Assembly: GCA_001931905.2 (NCBI GenBank)
Contig: MSJI02000086.1
Location: forward strand, 9,299-73,298
Length of the DNA: 64,000 nt
Reading direction: 5' to 3'
DNA from: Cladosporium sp. IMV 00045
Taxonomy: Eukaryota; Ascomycota; Dothideomycetes; Cladosporiales; Cladosporiaceae
Shown: positions 11,380 to 22,238 of the stretch, one piece after another
Position numbering within the stretch: position 1 is the stretch's first letter
How the letters are laid out: every line of letters begins with the position of its first letter
Notes under the pieces: generated by a model
The model's database searches: none
The model's input: the letters and a program-made list of their open reading frames with translations, nothing else
Told to the model about the DNA's origin: nothing
Position numbers and translations under genes: made by a program

Positions 11380-12657
11380 ATGTCTACAACTACTCCTGAA
11401 GCAGCTGCCGTTGGCCGCATCGACTCGCCCGTCGGCAGCCTGCACTCCATCCCATACATCCCTCTCTGCTACGAGAACGAAGACCCAGACGCCTCGGCCT
11501 TGAGACTCGTCCAGGCGTACGACCAAGATTGGAAGGACAGCAATGGCAAGATCAAATTCAAGCGTTTCACCGAGGGAATCACCAACACTCTCACCAAGGC
11601 GACCATTCAGTTTCCCGACAACACCCCTTCCGAGGTGGACCGCAACGCCATTCTCATAAGAGCATACGGCAAGGGAACAGACGTCTTGATAGACAGGCAG
11701 CGAGAGCTCAACGCACATACTTTGCTGGCCAGCAGAGGTCTGGCACCGGCTCTTCTGGCGCGCTTCGAGAACGGCCTGCTGTACAGATACGTCGAAGGAG
11801 ACGTATGCTCTCCGGAAGACCTGAGGAAATCCGAGGTCTACCAACAAGTGGCCGCACGCTTGGGAGAATGGCACGGTGGTCTGCCGCTATCTGCTATCAG
11901 TTCGATTCCCCACGTCAATGGGACATCACCCGAACAGAAGAACACCAAAACCGCAGAGCAACTGCCCGAACCCATCCCAAACACATGGACAGTGATCTCC
12001 CAATGGATCGACGCCCTCCCCACAGACACCCCAGAACAAATGCAAAAGAGAGACAACCTCCGGACGGAATTCCAATCCATCGTCGCCAAATTCTCCAACG
12101 TGCCCGGCCTCTTCGGTAAATCCTACGTCTTCTCGCACTGCGACCTCCTCTCTGGCAACGTGATCGTGCAGCGACCCTGCGGCAGCCCTCAAGACTCCAG
12201 TGTCTCGCACCCGGTCGCCTTCATCGACTACGAATACACAACCCCCTCTCCCGCCGCCTTCGACATCGCCAACCACTTCGCCGAATGGGCGGGCTTCGAC
12301 TGCGACCACGCAGCCGTCCCCACGAAATCCCAGCGCCGCGACTTCATCCGCCACTACGTCGCCAGCTTCTACGACCACTGCATCTCCGACACCGACAGCA
12401 TGGCCATGGAAATCGACCTGCGCGCCGCCATCGACCAGGTCTACGATCAGGTCGACGCTTTTCGCGGCATCCCGGGCTTCTATTGGGGCGTTTGGTCGCT
12501 CATCCAGGCGACTATATCCAACATCGACTTTGATTATACGTCGTATGCGGAGATTCGCCTGGGTGAGTACTGGGCTTGGAAGGCGGAGATGGATGGGTCG
12601 AGGAAGGAGAAGGGTGTGCAGATGCCTTTGCGCGAGAAGCGGTGGGCGGAGGAGTGA
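11380..12657 (+). CDS. EKI1: Ethanolamine kinase (block A copy)
   Basis: Single exon, 425 aa. It phosphorylates ethanolamine (possibly also choline) with ATP, the first step of the CDP-ethanolamine (Kennedy) branch of phosphatidylethanolamine synthesis. The kinase fold shows KRFTEGITNT (61-70, nucleotide-binding loop), RAYGKGTDVLIDR (94-106), the Brenner-type catalytic motif H253-C-D255-L-L-S-G-N260 and the metal-binding D283-Y-E285. I chose the ATG at 11380 because it follows a CT-rich leader and gives the usual family length. The next gene, APQ12-like, converges on it about 1.07 kb downstream. It differs from the block B copy at 11 residues by my count, none in the catalytic motifs. Confidence 0.9.
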   Translation: MSTTTPEAAAVGRIDSPVGSLHSIPYIPLCYENEDPDASALRLVQAYDQDWKDSNGKIKFKRFTEGITNTLTKATIQFPDNTPSEVDRNAILIRAYGKGTDVLIDRQRELNAHTLLASRGLAPALLARFENGLLYRYVEGDVCSPEDLRKSEVYQQVAARLGEWHGGLPLSAISSIPHVNGTSPEQKNTKTAEQLPEPIPNTWTVISQWIDALPTDTPEQMQKRDNLRTEFQSIVAKFSNVPGLFGKSYVFSHCDLLSGNVIVQRPCGSPQDSSVSHPVAFIDYEYTTPSPAAFDIANHFAEWAGFDCDHAAVPTKSQRRDFIRHYVASFYDHCISDTDSMAMEIDLRAAIDQVYDQVDAFRGIPGFYWGVWSLIQATISNIDFDYTSYAEIRLGEYWAWKAEMDGSRKEKGVQMPLREKRWAEE

Positions 12658-13726
12658 GGGTGCGGAAGTGTAACTTGGAAGCGCTGCTTGGAATAGGCGA
12701 GCGAGAGGATGCGAGTTTGTATGGCTGTGGTAATGTCTGGCTAGAAACACGCGCTGGCCGCGGATGATGGGAAGGGCGTGCTGCCATGCACGGAAAGATT
12801 TGTCGATTTATTATTTCTGTTGGCTATCATCGTCTACGAAAGGCCCGTTCAAAAGCACATGCGGTACTTACGAGTGGCAGCAGCAGAGAGCAAATCTTCC
12901 GAAGGAAAAAAGAAGCCCTGTCGGTCCATTTCAACCTACACGAAATCAAACGAAGCCCATTCAACATGTAACATCGATGCGCGAGGAAAGCAAGAGATGA
13001 TCCGCCACCATGCATTTGGACGGATGGATGGTGGGAATTTTTTTTTATGGTCGATCTAAGACCGGGTGGCGCTCTTTTCGTTTCTGGATCCCATTGGGTG
13101 GTTGGATCGGCAAACAAACATGGCAAGGAAGATCATAAAAAGCAAATTCATTATGTATTCAAGTTTTCTGGTCTTCCCTTTTCCCTTCTCCCATTTGCTC
13201 GAAGCGTTCCCTGGATTGGGCTAATTTATTAATGCGTGGCTCTTATACAGGGTGTACATACGGTACGGCAGGGTACATAAACAGGGCTGAGGCTTAATGG
13301 GAATCGGGTATTCGTGCATACCTTATCATTCATCGAGTCGTGTGTCTCGCCGAGTGGACGTTCTATACGCTCGATGGACAGCAGTATTGAAAGCCCGGCC
13401 ACTTCATCTTCTGCTTCTAGTTGATATGTTCGAAAATAGAGGCAGAGTTCTTCGAAGTACATACATACAGCCTTGACGGAAAACACACAATGTTTCATTT
13501 TGACCACCCTTCCTTTGGTCGCAGCAGCAGGGGACCATCCGAAAATTCGATTTACAAGGACATCCTCCATCTGCGCCATGAAGAAACGCCAGCGCTAAAA
13601 TTATCATTTCTCCGTCGTGGTTTTGTAATCGTCATGCGCCTTAGTCGCATCTCAAACCATCTTTCTCCAATACCCAAAAATCGCACTCGCAAGAGCAACC
13701 CATTCCAAGTCCCAAATCTCATCCAT
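12658..13726. other. Intergenic region between EKI1 and APQ12-like (block A)
   Basis: About 1.07 kb between convergent genes. It aligns only patchily with its block B counterpart (43,784-44,865), so it looks weakly constrained. No gene seen. Confidence 0.5.
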
Positions 13727-14221
13727 TCAATACCCACCACCATAAGGCTGCTGCCTCCCCCTCGCCATCCTCGCAGCCTCCTGCTGCTGCTCCGAAAAAT
13801 ACCTATACTCCTGCGCCCACCTGCCCGCCCACATCTGCGCATCCGCCACCACGCCCTCGGGGCCTCTTGTCCACATCCAGAAGCCCATGAGCGCCAGGCC
13901 GCCCCAGAACGCGACGCGGCAGGCCAGACGCACCCAGAACATGACGGTGTTGACGAGCATGTTGAGGATTTTGAGGGAGAGGAAGAGGATCAGCAGGAGG
14001 AGGGCGAGGGTTGCGAGGTCGGGTTTTTGCGTCAGGGCGTTGACGAGGGGTGTGGTGTAGGTTTGCAGGTGGTGGGTGTAGGAGAGGAACTGGAAGAAGT
14101 AGGGTCGGAGGGGGTTGGAGGGGGAGAGGAGGTAGGTCGTCCAGTCTGTTGGGGTAAGGAGTTTAGCTCGATGGGTTTGGGAAGCGGCTGAGTGTGGTTC
14201 CTTACCTTGGACGATGTCCAT
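13727..14221 (-). CDS. APQ12: Apq12-family nuclear envelope/ER membrane protein (block A copy)
   Basis: Two exons: a 16-nt first exon 14206-14221 coding MDIVQ, and 13727-14145; the 60-nt intron has GTAAGG and CAACAG. The product is 144 aa with two hydrophobic helices, about 49-69 and 77-97, joined by an NMLVNTVMFWVR segment, and a Gln/Ala/Arg-rich soluble tail ending PYGGGY. This architecture and central motif match the fungal Apq12 family, which acts in nuclear pore assembly and nuclear-envelope lipid homeostasis. Recognition rests on the membrane-hairpin motif, so the family is likely but not certain. The block B copy differs at three residues. Confidence 0.65.
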   Translation of the reverse strand: MDIVQGKEPHSAASQTHRAKLLTPTDWTTYLLSPSNPLRPYFFQFLSYTHHLQTYTTPLVNALTQKPDLATLALLLLILFLSLKILNMLVNTVMFWVRLACRVAFWGGLALMGFWMWTRGPEGVVADAQMWAGRWAQEYRYFSEQQQEAARMARGRQQPYGGGY

Positions 14222-14866
14222 GTTGGGCGGTGTGTTTGGTTGTTGATATGTGTGTTTCGGTCGATGCGCTTTGCGGGCTTTTGCTCTGGAGGCTTCCTTG
14301 GAGGAGCGTTTGATGTGATCGAGTAGATTGCTGAACGATATGTAGAGGCTACTTTTTCAACAGAAGCAGATGTGTACAATACTTGTCAGGAGTGTCTCTA
14401 GTGCCTGGTGTTTCATAAATACTGTCGCCAGTCAGTGCGTTCACTTCAGCCAAACAAGACTAACAATGGACCCTGGAGTCGCGCCTGCTCTCCACCTCTC
14501 ACCGTTATCGATAAGCAGTGTGACTTGCCACGCGCCTGCCTCAGGTTTCACTTGTCTCTGTGTGGAGACACTGCCACAGCACGGTGAGTGCTCATCGTCT
14601 GTCAATTGTGACTCGACTCAGGCGGTGTCAAAAAAGCGAGCATCGGTCGTTCTTGGTGAAATGTTCCAAGGGTGTTGAAAAGAGAGCGCTTGCTGCACTG
14701 AAACATACATCTTCGCCTTCTAGCACGACCGTTTGCAAAGCGGAACTTTCGTCACCCACGCAAGGGCTCCTTTTACCGACAAAAGATTCATCAAATTTGA
14801 AGCCCGTCTGCTTAACGAACGACATAATTCGAGAAGCCTGGTGTTTTCGCCGCCACACTCACCAAG
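14222..14866. promoter_or_regulatory. Divergent APQ12-like/TRL1 upstream region (block A)
   Basis: 645 bp between divergent starts. Much of it is nearly identical to its block B counterpart (45,350-45,995), consistent with a shared promoter under constraint. No RNA gene recognised. Confidence 0.5.
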
Positions 14867-17329
14867 ATGGCGTACCAGAACGAAGCGCCCTACAGGGCTC
14901 AGGATCAATATGAAATCTCAGAAATGCTTCGCGGCCTGGAAGCCAGCCAAGGCAGAGGCAAAGACAAGGGCAAGGGCGGATTCTCAGCCAAGAAGAACAC
15001 TTTCCCCGTCGAAGGATCAAATATCAAAGTCGACTCGTGGCGCATGCAAGACTGGGATTACAAAAAGCCCAACCTCCCGACCTATGCTCGTGGACTCTTC
15101 ACCACCACAAATCGCGACGGCCAGCCGGAAATCGTCGTGAGAGGTTACGACAAGTTCTTCAACCATGGAGAGGTCAATGAGACTCAGTGGCGAAATGTTG
15201 AGAACAACACGCGCGGACCTTACGAACTCAGTGTGAAGGAGAACGGTTGCATTATTTTCATTTCTGGTCTGGAGGATGGCACTCTTCTGGTCTGCAGCAA
15301 GCACTCGACTGGAGCCCGGCAAGACACCGATGTCAGCCATGCGATGGCCGGTGAGAAATGGGTCGATAGACATCTCGCCACTGTCGGAAAGACGAAGAAG
15401 GATCTTGCCCTGAGGCTGCGTGCCATGAACGCCACAGCTGTGGCCGAGCTGTGCGACGATGACTTCGAGGAGCACGTTCTCCAATACAGCCCTGAGCAGG
15501 CTGGCTTGTATCTCCACGGTATCAACCTCAACCTTCCAGAGTTTGCGACTTACCCTCATCACCTTGTCGATCAGTTTGCCGACGAGTGGGGTATGAAGAA
15601 GACGATGTTCCTTACCATGAATCACATCGGCGAAGTCAAGGCCTTCCTTGACAACGTCGCAGAGACGGGCAACTACGCTGGACGCGACACCGAAGGTTTC
15701 GTCATTCGATGCCAATCCAATGCAAACACAAATCAATGGCACGACTGGTTCTTCAAGTACAAGTTCGAAGAGCCGTACTTGATGTACCGTCAATGGCGCG
15801 AGTGCACAAAAGCAATCATTGGCGACCGCCAGCCCAAGTACAAGAAGCACAAGAAGATCACAGAGGAGTACGTTGATTTTGCGCGAAGACAACTCCACGG
15901 CCGCCCCGATCTTGCCAAAGCCTACAATGCCAACCATGGCATTATCCAGATGCGTAATGACTTCCTCGAATCTCGCGGTCTCAAGGGCTCGGATATCATC
16001 CGACAGGAACAGGAGATGGGTGATGTCCCTAACGAGGATGTCACAAACGATGTGGTGCTTGTGCCTGTGGCAACTCTTGGTTGCGGTAAAACCACAGTTG
16101 CTCTCGCGCTCTGCAAGCTTTTTGGCTGGGGCCACGTCCAGAATGACAACATTACTGTCAGGAAGGGCAAGCCTGCAATGTTCGCTTCAAAATGCTCTGA
16201 CTGCCTTACTGAGAGCCCAGCCATGATTGCCGACCGCAACAACCATCAGCGCCGAGAGCGTAAGCAAATCATTGAGGACATCTCTAAGATCGTGCCCGGC
16301 GCTCGTTTCGTGGCGCTTCACTACGTGCACGAGAGAGGCAACTACGACAGCATTCGCAAAGCCACCCGCGACCGTATTGTGGCGCGCGGTGACAACCATC
16401 AGACCATCCACGCGAGCACCAAGGGCTCCGAGATCATCGAAATTATGGAAGGCTTCATGCACCGCTTCGAGCCGGTGACTCCTGATACTTCTCCTGATGA
16501 TGGTTTCGACACAATTATCAACCTTGACGTATTGTCGTCTTCTCGCGAGAACCTCGAGACAGTCATCACACAACTGTACAACGAGTATCCCAAGCTTTTC
16601 CGAGACCGGGAGATGCCCTCTTCGGCCGACATGGATGCTGCCATTGAAGCTGCCCTCAACAACTACACCGTCGACATCAAGCACGAGATCAAAGGCGGCA
16701 ACAATAACAACAAGCAGAAGACCCAGCCCAACGGCGCTCCCAACCCTTCTCATACTGCGCCTAAACCCAAAGAGCGTAAAGTCGAATACTTCGCCGTCCA
16801 GCTTCCGGCTCCAAGTGTCTCCGCAGTCCTGGATGCCGTTTTCCGCGACGCCAGCCCTGAGCAAGTCTTGATGTACAACTCTTTGAAAGCCGGAGGTCGC
16901 ATCCAGAGTCAATTCCACGTCACGCTCATGCACCGCGCCAGCACCGGCCAACATCCGGAGACCTGGGAGCACCTGAACGGACTGTACACCAGCGCTTCCG
17001 CGCCGACTCTCGAGCGCGCATTTGCACTGCCAGACGCCAAGTTGGGCGACGCGAACGTCCGTCTGGAGAGATTGGTCTGGGACAAGAGGATTATGGCTTT
17101 CGTCGTGAGGCTTTCGGGCAAGGACGGCGAGCAGTGGCCTTGCGTCAACAAGATCGCGCACGTCACCGTGGGCACTTCGTCGCCGGCTGTCAAGCCGAAG
17201 GAGTCGAATGATTTGCTTGAGAAGTGGTTGAGTTTGGGCAGTGGAGATGACCCGAACGGAATTATGGAGCTGCCGGTTAAGGGTAATGTCGAGCTGGAAG
17301 GTGTCGTCAAGGGCGTGCTTTCGAGGTGA
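14867..17329 (+). CDS. TRL1: tRNA ligase Trl1, trifunctional (block A copy)
   Basis: Single exon, 820 aa, the usual size. It joins tRNA exons after intron excision and, in fungi, ligates HAC1 mRNA in the unfolded protein response. Three enzyme modules are visible in order. The adenylyltransferase/ligase has nucleotidyl-lysine motif K124-E-N-G, EGFVIR at 276-281 and FKYKFE at 296-301. The polynucleotide kinase has P-loop ATLGCGKTT at 402-410 and DRNNH at 456-460. The 2H-family cyclic phosphodiesterase has paired HxT motifs H684-V-T686 and H765-V-T767. All catalytic motifs are intact. A low-complexity Asn/Lys/Pro linker (about 611-637) separates kinase and phosphodiesterase. It differs from the block B copy at about 12 residues, including Lys417 to Glu a few residues after the P-loop. 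Confidence 0.95.
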   Translation: MAYQNEAPYRAQDQYEISEMLRGLEASQGRGKDKGKGGFSAKKNTFPVEGSNIKVDSWRMQDWDYKKPNLPTYARGLFTTTNRDGQPEIVVRGYDKFFNHGEVNETQWRNVENNTRGPYELSVKENGCIIFISGLEDGTLLVCSKHSTGARQDTDVSHAMAGEKWVDRHLATVGKTKKDLALRLRAMNATAVAELCDDDFEEHVLQYSPEQAGLYLHGINLNLPEFATYPHHLVDQFADEWGMKKTMFLTMNHIGEVKAFLDNVAETGNYAGRDTEGFVIRCQSNANTNQWHDWFFKYKFEEPYLMYRQWRECTKAIIGDRQPKYKKHKKITEEYVDFARRQLHGRPDLAKAYNANHGIIQMRNDFLESRGLKGSDIIRQEQEMGDVPNEDVTNDVVLVPVATLGCGKTTVALALCKLFGWGHVQNDNITVRKGKPAMFASKCSDCLTESPAMIADRNNHQRRERKQIIEDISKIVPGARFVALHYVHERGNYDSIRKATRDRIVARGDNHQTIHASTKGSEIIEIMEGFMHRFEPVTPDTSPDDGFDTIINLDVLSSSRENLETVITQLYNEYPKLFRDREMPSSADMDAAIEAALNNYTVDIKHEIKGGNNNNKQKTQPNGAPNPSHTAPKPKERKVEYFAVQLPAPSVSAVLDAVFRDASPEQVLMYNSLKAGGRIQSQFHVTLMHRASTGQHPETWEHLNGLYTSASAPTLERAFALPDAKLGDANVRLERLVWDKRIMAFVVRLSGKDGEQWPCVNKIAHVTVGTSSPAVKPKESNDLLEKWLSLGSGDDPNGIMELPVKGNVELEGVVKGVLSR

Positions 17330-18700
17330 GGAGTGAATCTGCTCCTTTGCTGAAGTTGCAGAGACGACGAGATTCGATGATCGCTATGTGGACATGTTGC
17401 ATGAGAGTATGAAACTGGGGATCGTTCGGGCCGGTAAATGAGCGCATGATCCATCAGTATAGGAGCTTGGGAAGGCTTTACATTAGAGTAGAGAGTAACA
17501 GCGCTGCACGAAGTAAAAGCATCAAAAGCATGACCAATCTTACACGAAATCCGATCGCTGTCTTTGCAGTGTGTGCGAAGAGGCATGAAGTGGTGACGAT
17601 CTTCAGCTCTGCAGGTTTCACCAATCTGAACAAACGTCTGATGAAACAAGTTCTCCCTGGATGTTCCAAAACCACATCAGCAGCCTTCACACCAACAATT
17701 AAGCGCTGTGTCACAAGCAGTACTGGGTGAACAAAATGATTCTCTCCGCGATGTAGGTCTCCCATAATGCCACAGCACACACGGCACACACTCCGCCGCG
17801 CCCAGCGCAAAACAGTGGGCTCAAGACGTCAAGCGGGCGCCCGCCGCACCAAAACTTGATTTCCACCAGCTATCCAAGAAAGACACAGCCACATCTCCTG
17901 CAACCGAACACTATACTCCTACCTGATATGGAAAGCATGTCGCACATCATCGCGAAGGTCCCTGATCTAGAACTCTAAGACATAGCATCACCGCCACACT
18001 TCGCGTGGAGGAAGAGTCGCCCTACCACACGTGTCACTTTGCCCTGCAGCGAGCACCGCACCTTTTCACTTCCCTCAGTGGCTGACCGCGGCCACTCGAT
18101 CCGTATACCTGGCAGTCTGGCTTTGCCCTGCGTGAAGGTCCTGGAAGCGATGTGGCTAAGGCAGTACAGTAGGGCGCTCTGTTGTCATGGTTCCCTTAGC
18201 CACTCACGAGCCGCGAGCGCTACGTTTGCCAATCCGCCCTAGGGACCTGTCACCTATCGCAACAGCATATTGAACGGGAAGCTTGTTCTTGTCTGCTTCG
18301 ATGTGGGATTCGGTAGGGGTTTCCTTTCGCTTGACGAGGGCGTTGATAGCCGAGAGCGATGTGTTTGCCCATCCACTTCTATCTCTTACATCCTGGTGTA
18401 TGGAGGTAATGATCGTCACATCATCTGCACAGCCTGAGGTCTGAGGTGGTCTGGAGTTGTGGATCTTCTCTTTTCCATGACAATTTACCCTTTCGCGGAT
18501 TGGGAAGACGTTTTTTACTTTCTTCGCCTTGTTTGAGATATACCGGGTTGCTTGCTCACTTGACCGCCAGATCTCGCTGATCGCTGCTTGCGCCCTTCTC
18601 GAGAATCTATATTCACTTTCTGTGTCTCAATACTTCCATTCCAGTGCGCAAGCACTTGGCATTTGAATATCATCAGAACGGAGCATTGCAACTGGAGGTT
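17330..18700. promoter_or_regulatory. TRL1 3' flank and membrane-protein upstream region (block A)
   Basis: 1.37 kb without a gene. The part from about 18,001 to 18,480 is unusually conserved against 49,133-49,600, with roughly as few differences as coding DNA. Its small ORFs are broken by indels between copies, so a protein is unlikely. It holds a 10-bp inverted repeat listed separately. Confidence 0.5.
18152..18203. other. 10-bp inverted repeat (block A)
   Basis: Left arm GTGGCTAAGG at 18152-18161 and perfect complement CCTTAGCCAC at 18194-18203, with a 32-nt loop. The same arms occur in block B with a loop 5 nt shorter. It could be a dyad protein-binding site or a stem in a leader RNA. 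The function is unknown. Confidence 0.55.
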
Positions 18701-20176
18701 ATGGCGAAAGCTCAGAACAAGTATCAACTGTCGGCCTGCCTTGTTGTCTTCACGGCACTTGCGAATGCACAGGAATCCATCACCAGCGTAAACGACTCGC
18801 CAACTGCGATCGAGACAACATCTATACGTGCAGAAGCAAGGCAAGCGTCAACCGGTCAAGAGCCTTCGACCACCGATGCTCCTCTGCAACTCTGGGACAT
18901 CGCCAACTCCCTGTTGTCGGTTTACTACCCTTCAGCGACAGCCTTGGATATCGCTTCTCTCACCTGGCCGAACACAGTGGTGATCGGGTCTTCAACATAT
19001 ACAAACGATGGAAGTACGGCATCGACATCTGGATCGTCAACGGCATCATCATCTTTCTCAGTATCGCCGCCACCTTCACCATCATCGACATTCTCGACCT
19101 CCCCATCTTCAACCCTTCCGACGTCTGCTATTTCAAGTCTCGAAGTAAGCAGGCCCGTAACTACAGATGACAGCACTGCAAGCGAATCCGAGCCATCAGC
19201 AGATCCGGAGCCCTCAAGCTATCCTAGGGATCGCAAATTGGGGATCGCACTGGGTGTCGTCTTTGGTGTGCTAGCGCTGGCGGTAATGGTGTTTGCGCTT
19301 TTCTGCATCCATCGGCGACAAAAGCGACACGGCGGCACAGGAATCTTCCCGAATAGGAAACGAACCGGTTCTGCAACAGACAGTGAAATTGGCGAATGGC
19401 GCGCTCGTCATCCACATATGGGATTGGTCGCCCCTGTGGTCGCTCCAATGACCCAAAGGCAAGATCGACCGCCTCGGGACTGGGTCGATCACTACAACCG
19501 TCTCTCCAACCAATTCACTCCTCCTGTGCATATGCATCCTGCTTTCTCTCACCAACACACCGGGAGTGCAGGAACATCGTCGGAGACCAACCCATTCTTC
19601 ACACCAAACGATCGAGCGGTCCAGCACGCCGATCGCTACAACGACAATAGCGAGTATCATCCAGGCTATCCCAAGTCGGGACCACGCGCGACAGTGACCG
19701 AATACATACCATACAATCCCGCCCCGAGACGATCGCAGAGCTCGCATCGCCGCTCGTCAAGCTCCAGCCCCGACAGAAACCGCCCACCCACCCCATTCTC
19801 TCCCATGTTGATGATGCAAACCTCCTCACCGCCCCAACGCAACCTCAACCAGAACAATCCCTTCTCACCTACAACAGACGACCACAGCGAGGACATCACG
19901 CAACGCCAACGTCTAACCCAGCATGACTACGACGAATACGACGCGAACGAGGAGAACGACGTTGTCAGCCCCATACAGCCTCCTTCGAAGAGTCCTGCGC
20001 GCCGATATAGCCCGCTGGTGCATTATCCGAGTTGGTCGGAGATCAGCGAGTTTGATTTCACTGGTGAGGCGGAGGCGGGAGGGAGGGGTTTGAGGGGCAG
20101 GCGGAGTGGAGGCGATGGATTTGATGGGTATGGAAGAGATAGGGAGAGTGTGGTTGGGAGGACGGAGTTGGCTTGA
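18701..20176 (+). CDS. Ser/Thr-rich single-pass membrane protein (block A copy)
   Basis: 491 aa, single exon. The start is the ATG at 18701, which opens a good signal peptide (hydrophobic 10-21, likely cleaved after ALANA at about 23). Residues 24-178 are outside the cell or in the wall space and very rich in Ser/Thr/Pro, so probably heavily O-glycosylated. One transmembrane helix spans about 180-203 and is followed by the basic stop-transfer sequence HRRQKR. The 290-residue cytoplasmic tail is disordered, with Ser/Pro-rich patches and an acidic stretch near 415-440. The layout is like fungal wall-stress sensors (Wsc/Mid2-type), but I see no WSC cysteine domain, so I do not assign a function. 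The block B copy has the same length and most substitutions fall in the low-complexity ectodomain. Confidence 0.75.
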   Translation: MAKAQNKYQLSACLVVFTALANAQESITSVNDSPTAIETTSIRAEARQASTGQEPSTTDAPLQLWDIANSLLSVYYPSATALDIASLTWPNTVVIGSSTYTNDGSTASTSGSSTASSSFSVSPPPSPSSTFSTSPSSTLPTSAISSLEVSRPVTTDDSTASESEPSADPEPSSYPRDRKLGIALGVVFGVLALAVMVFALFCIHRRQKRHGGTGIFPNRKRTGSATDSEIGEWRARHPHMGLVAPVVAPMTQRQDRPPRDWVDHYNRLSNQFTPPVHMHPAFSHQHTGSAGTSSETNPFFTPNDRAVQHADRYNDNSEYHPGYPKSGPRATVTEYIPYNPAPRRSQSSHRRSSSSSPDRNRPPTPFSPMLMMQTSSPPQRNLNQNNPFSPTTDDHSEDITQRQRLTQHDYDEYDANEENDVVSPIQPPSKSPARRYSPLVHYPSWSEISEFDFTGEAEAGGRGLRGRRSGGDGFDGYGRDRESVVGRTELA

Positions 20177-20758
20177 TTGAGAGGCATGTGTAGATGTTTT
20201 GTTCTCGCGCTGGCTCGTGAGAATAACATATTTCCTTCGATTGATGGAAAGTTTACGGGTCTCTTTTCGGCGAAGGAAAGACGATAGAAACGGACAACGT
20301 TTTGTTAAGAACACCAAAATTTTCATGAGTATCGATATCATCGGAAGTAAGCGTTTTTCTCCAGCAGGTGAATGTAATGGCTTTGGCCACAATTATTGAT
20401 AGTATATATTTCATCTTAGGGCTGGTTTAGTCTTTGATCTAATTCCCGGGCCGTACGAGGCCCTCTCTCCTCCCAACTTAAAGGTTTCCGATAACACGCA
20501 TTTACTGATCCTTCGGTCACAGAACAGTAATCTCCCCTGGAAAACAGTAGCAACCGGCACCCGTCGGTACGAGCGGACCTGTCCAATGCTTTTTAGCCTA
20601 CAGCCGGCATCGGGACCCGCACGTATGATCCCACGAGTAATGGACTGGGTCCTCTAGTCTTTTAGATCTGTTTGAGATAAGATCTTTCTATCTTTCCCTT
20701 CCCTACCTTCCAATGCACTACCACTCGTCGACTCTCTAATATTTTAGCTTATTCGACA
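20177..20758. promoter_or_regulatory. Upstream region of the MFS transporter gene (block A)
   Basis: 582 bp. The last 350 bp are well conserved with block B, as expected of a promoter and leader. No gene seen. Confidence 0.45.
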
Positions 20759-22238
20759 ATGTCTTCGGACGATGAGAATCCTCAGCCCGCTGGCACAGCG
20801 TCGTGGGTGCACAAAACATGTCAGGCTCTAGGCCTGACGTCCTTCATGTCATCAACTCTCGACACCAAAATCCTCTGCCTGCAAAGGTTCATCCGTCTAT
20901 TCGCCTTCGGCGCCTCGACTTTGATCCTGGCCTCTTACCTCGGCGCCCTTGGCACTTCTGACGATCTCATCGGTTTGTTCATGACTTTGACCCTCGTCGG
21001 AGATGTTTTCATCAGTTTCCTGCTAGCTCTCGTCGCCGACAAACTCGGCCGTCGCAACATTCTCGGCCTCGGAGCTCTTTTAATGTGCGGGAGTGGTGTT
21101 GTATTTGCGAGTTGTGGGAACTACTGGGTTCTGCTTGCGGCTGCCATCTTGGGCGTCATAACTCCCAGGTGAGTCCCAAATTACTTGAGCTCGTGGAGCA
21201 TAGGTTGACTTTGTTAAAAGTGGCAATGAGATCGGACCTTTCCGTGCAGTGGAGGAGTCTACAATCGCACATTTGAATGCGCCTGAGCATAGAAGCCAAG
21301 TCTTTGCCTGGACTACGCTGATAGGCATGGGTGGCGTGGCTTCTGGTCTCAACACTTGCGGCTGGGTGACGGCCTACCTGGTTGAAACCAAGCACTGGAG
21401 TCACTTGGAGACGTACCGTGCGATGTTTTTCGGTTACGCCGCTATAGGTGCACTAAAGTTCCTTCTCACGCTCTTGTTGAGCGCTAACTGCGAAGCTGAG
21501 CCAGCACAGAACAAACCAGACAACCGCCAGGGCGAGACTGCTCCTCTCTTGCAACAGGAAAACACGCAGCAGACCGAGGCACCTCCCAAGAAACCCAAGC
21601 CTGGATTATGGTCATCGATCAGCCCCGAAAGCAGAGCCGTCGTCTTCCGTCTCTGCCTTCTCTTCGCCTGCGACAACTTCGCCTCGGGCCTCGCACCCAT
21701 GTCCTGGGTAACCTATTACTTCAAACGACAATTCGGCATCCTCGAAGGCCAGCTAGGAACCCTCTTTTCTATCACCAGCCTCGTCTCCGCCATCTCCGTC
21801 CTCTTCGCAGCATCCCTCGCCCGCCGCATCGGCAACGTGAAAACCATGGTCTTCACACACTTGCCCTCCTCCACCTGCCTAGCACTGATCGGCATCCCCA
21901 CCTCGTTCCCTCTAGCCGTGACCCTTCTGGTCTTGCGCGCATCTACGCAGTCCATGGACGCCGCGCCGCGCTCGGCCTTCCTGGCTGCGGTCGTGCAGCC
22001 AAATGAGCGCACGGCTGTCATGGGGATTGTTAATGTGGTCAAGACGGCTAGTCAGAGTATGGGACCGTACATCACGGGCGTGCTGGTCAAGCAGCAGTTG
22101 TTCTGGGTTGCATTCCTGATGGCGGGATCTCTGAAGGCAGCGTATGATATGGGGCTGCTTGTGACGTTTGTTTGGCAGCAGGCGAGGGAGAAGAAGCAGC
22201 AGCAGGATGGTAAAGATGATCGCTCGGAGAATGCTTGA
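20759..22238 (+). CDS. Major facilitator superfamily transporter (block A copy)
   Basis: Two exons, 20759-21168 and 21221-22238; the 52-nt intron has GTGAGT and AAAAG, splitting a Ser codon in TPSGNEIGPFRAVEES. The product is 475 aa. It is a polytopic membrane protein with two hydrophobic halves around a charged, Gln/Glu-rich central loop at about 245-280. MFS motif A is visible as LVADKLGRRNIL with D94, G97, R98 and R99. The G-N-E-I-G-P-F-R motif after the fourth helix marks a subgroup of fungal MFS proteins of unknown substrate. Its 3' end converges on the OPT gene 348 bp away. It differs from block B at about 20 of 475 residues, several in the central loop. Confidence 0.85.
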
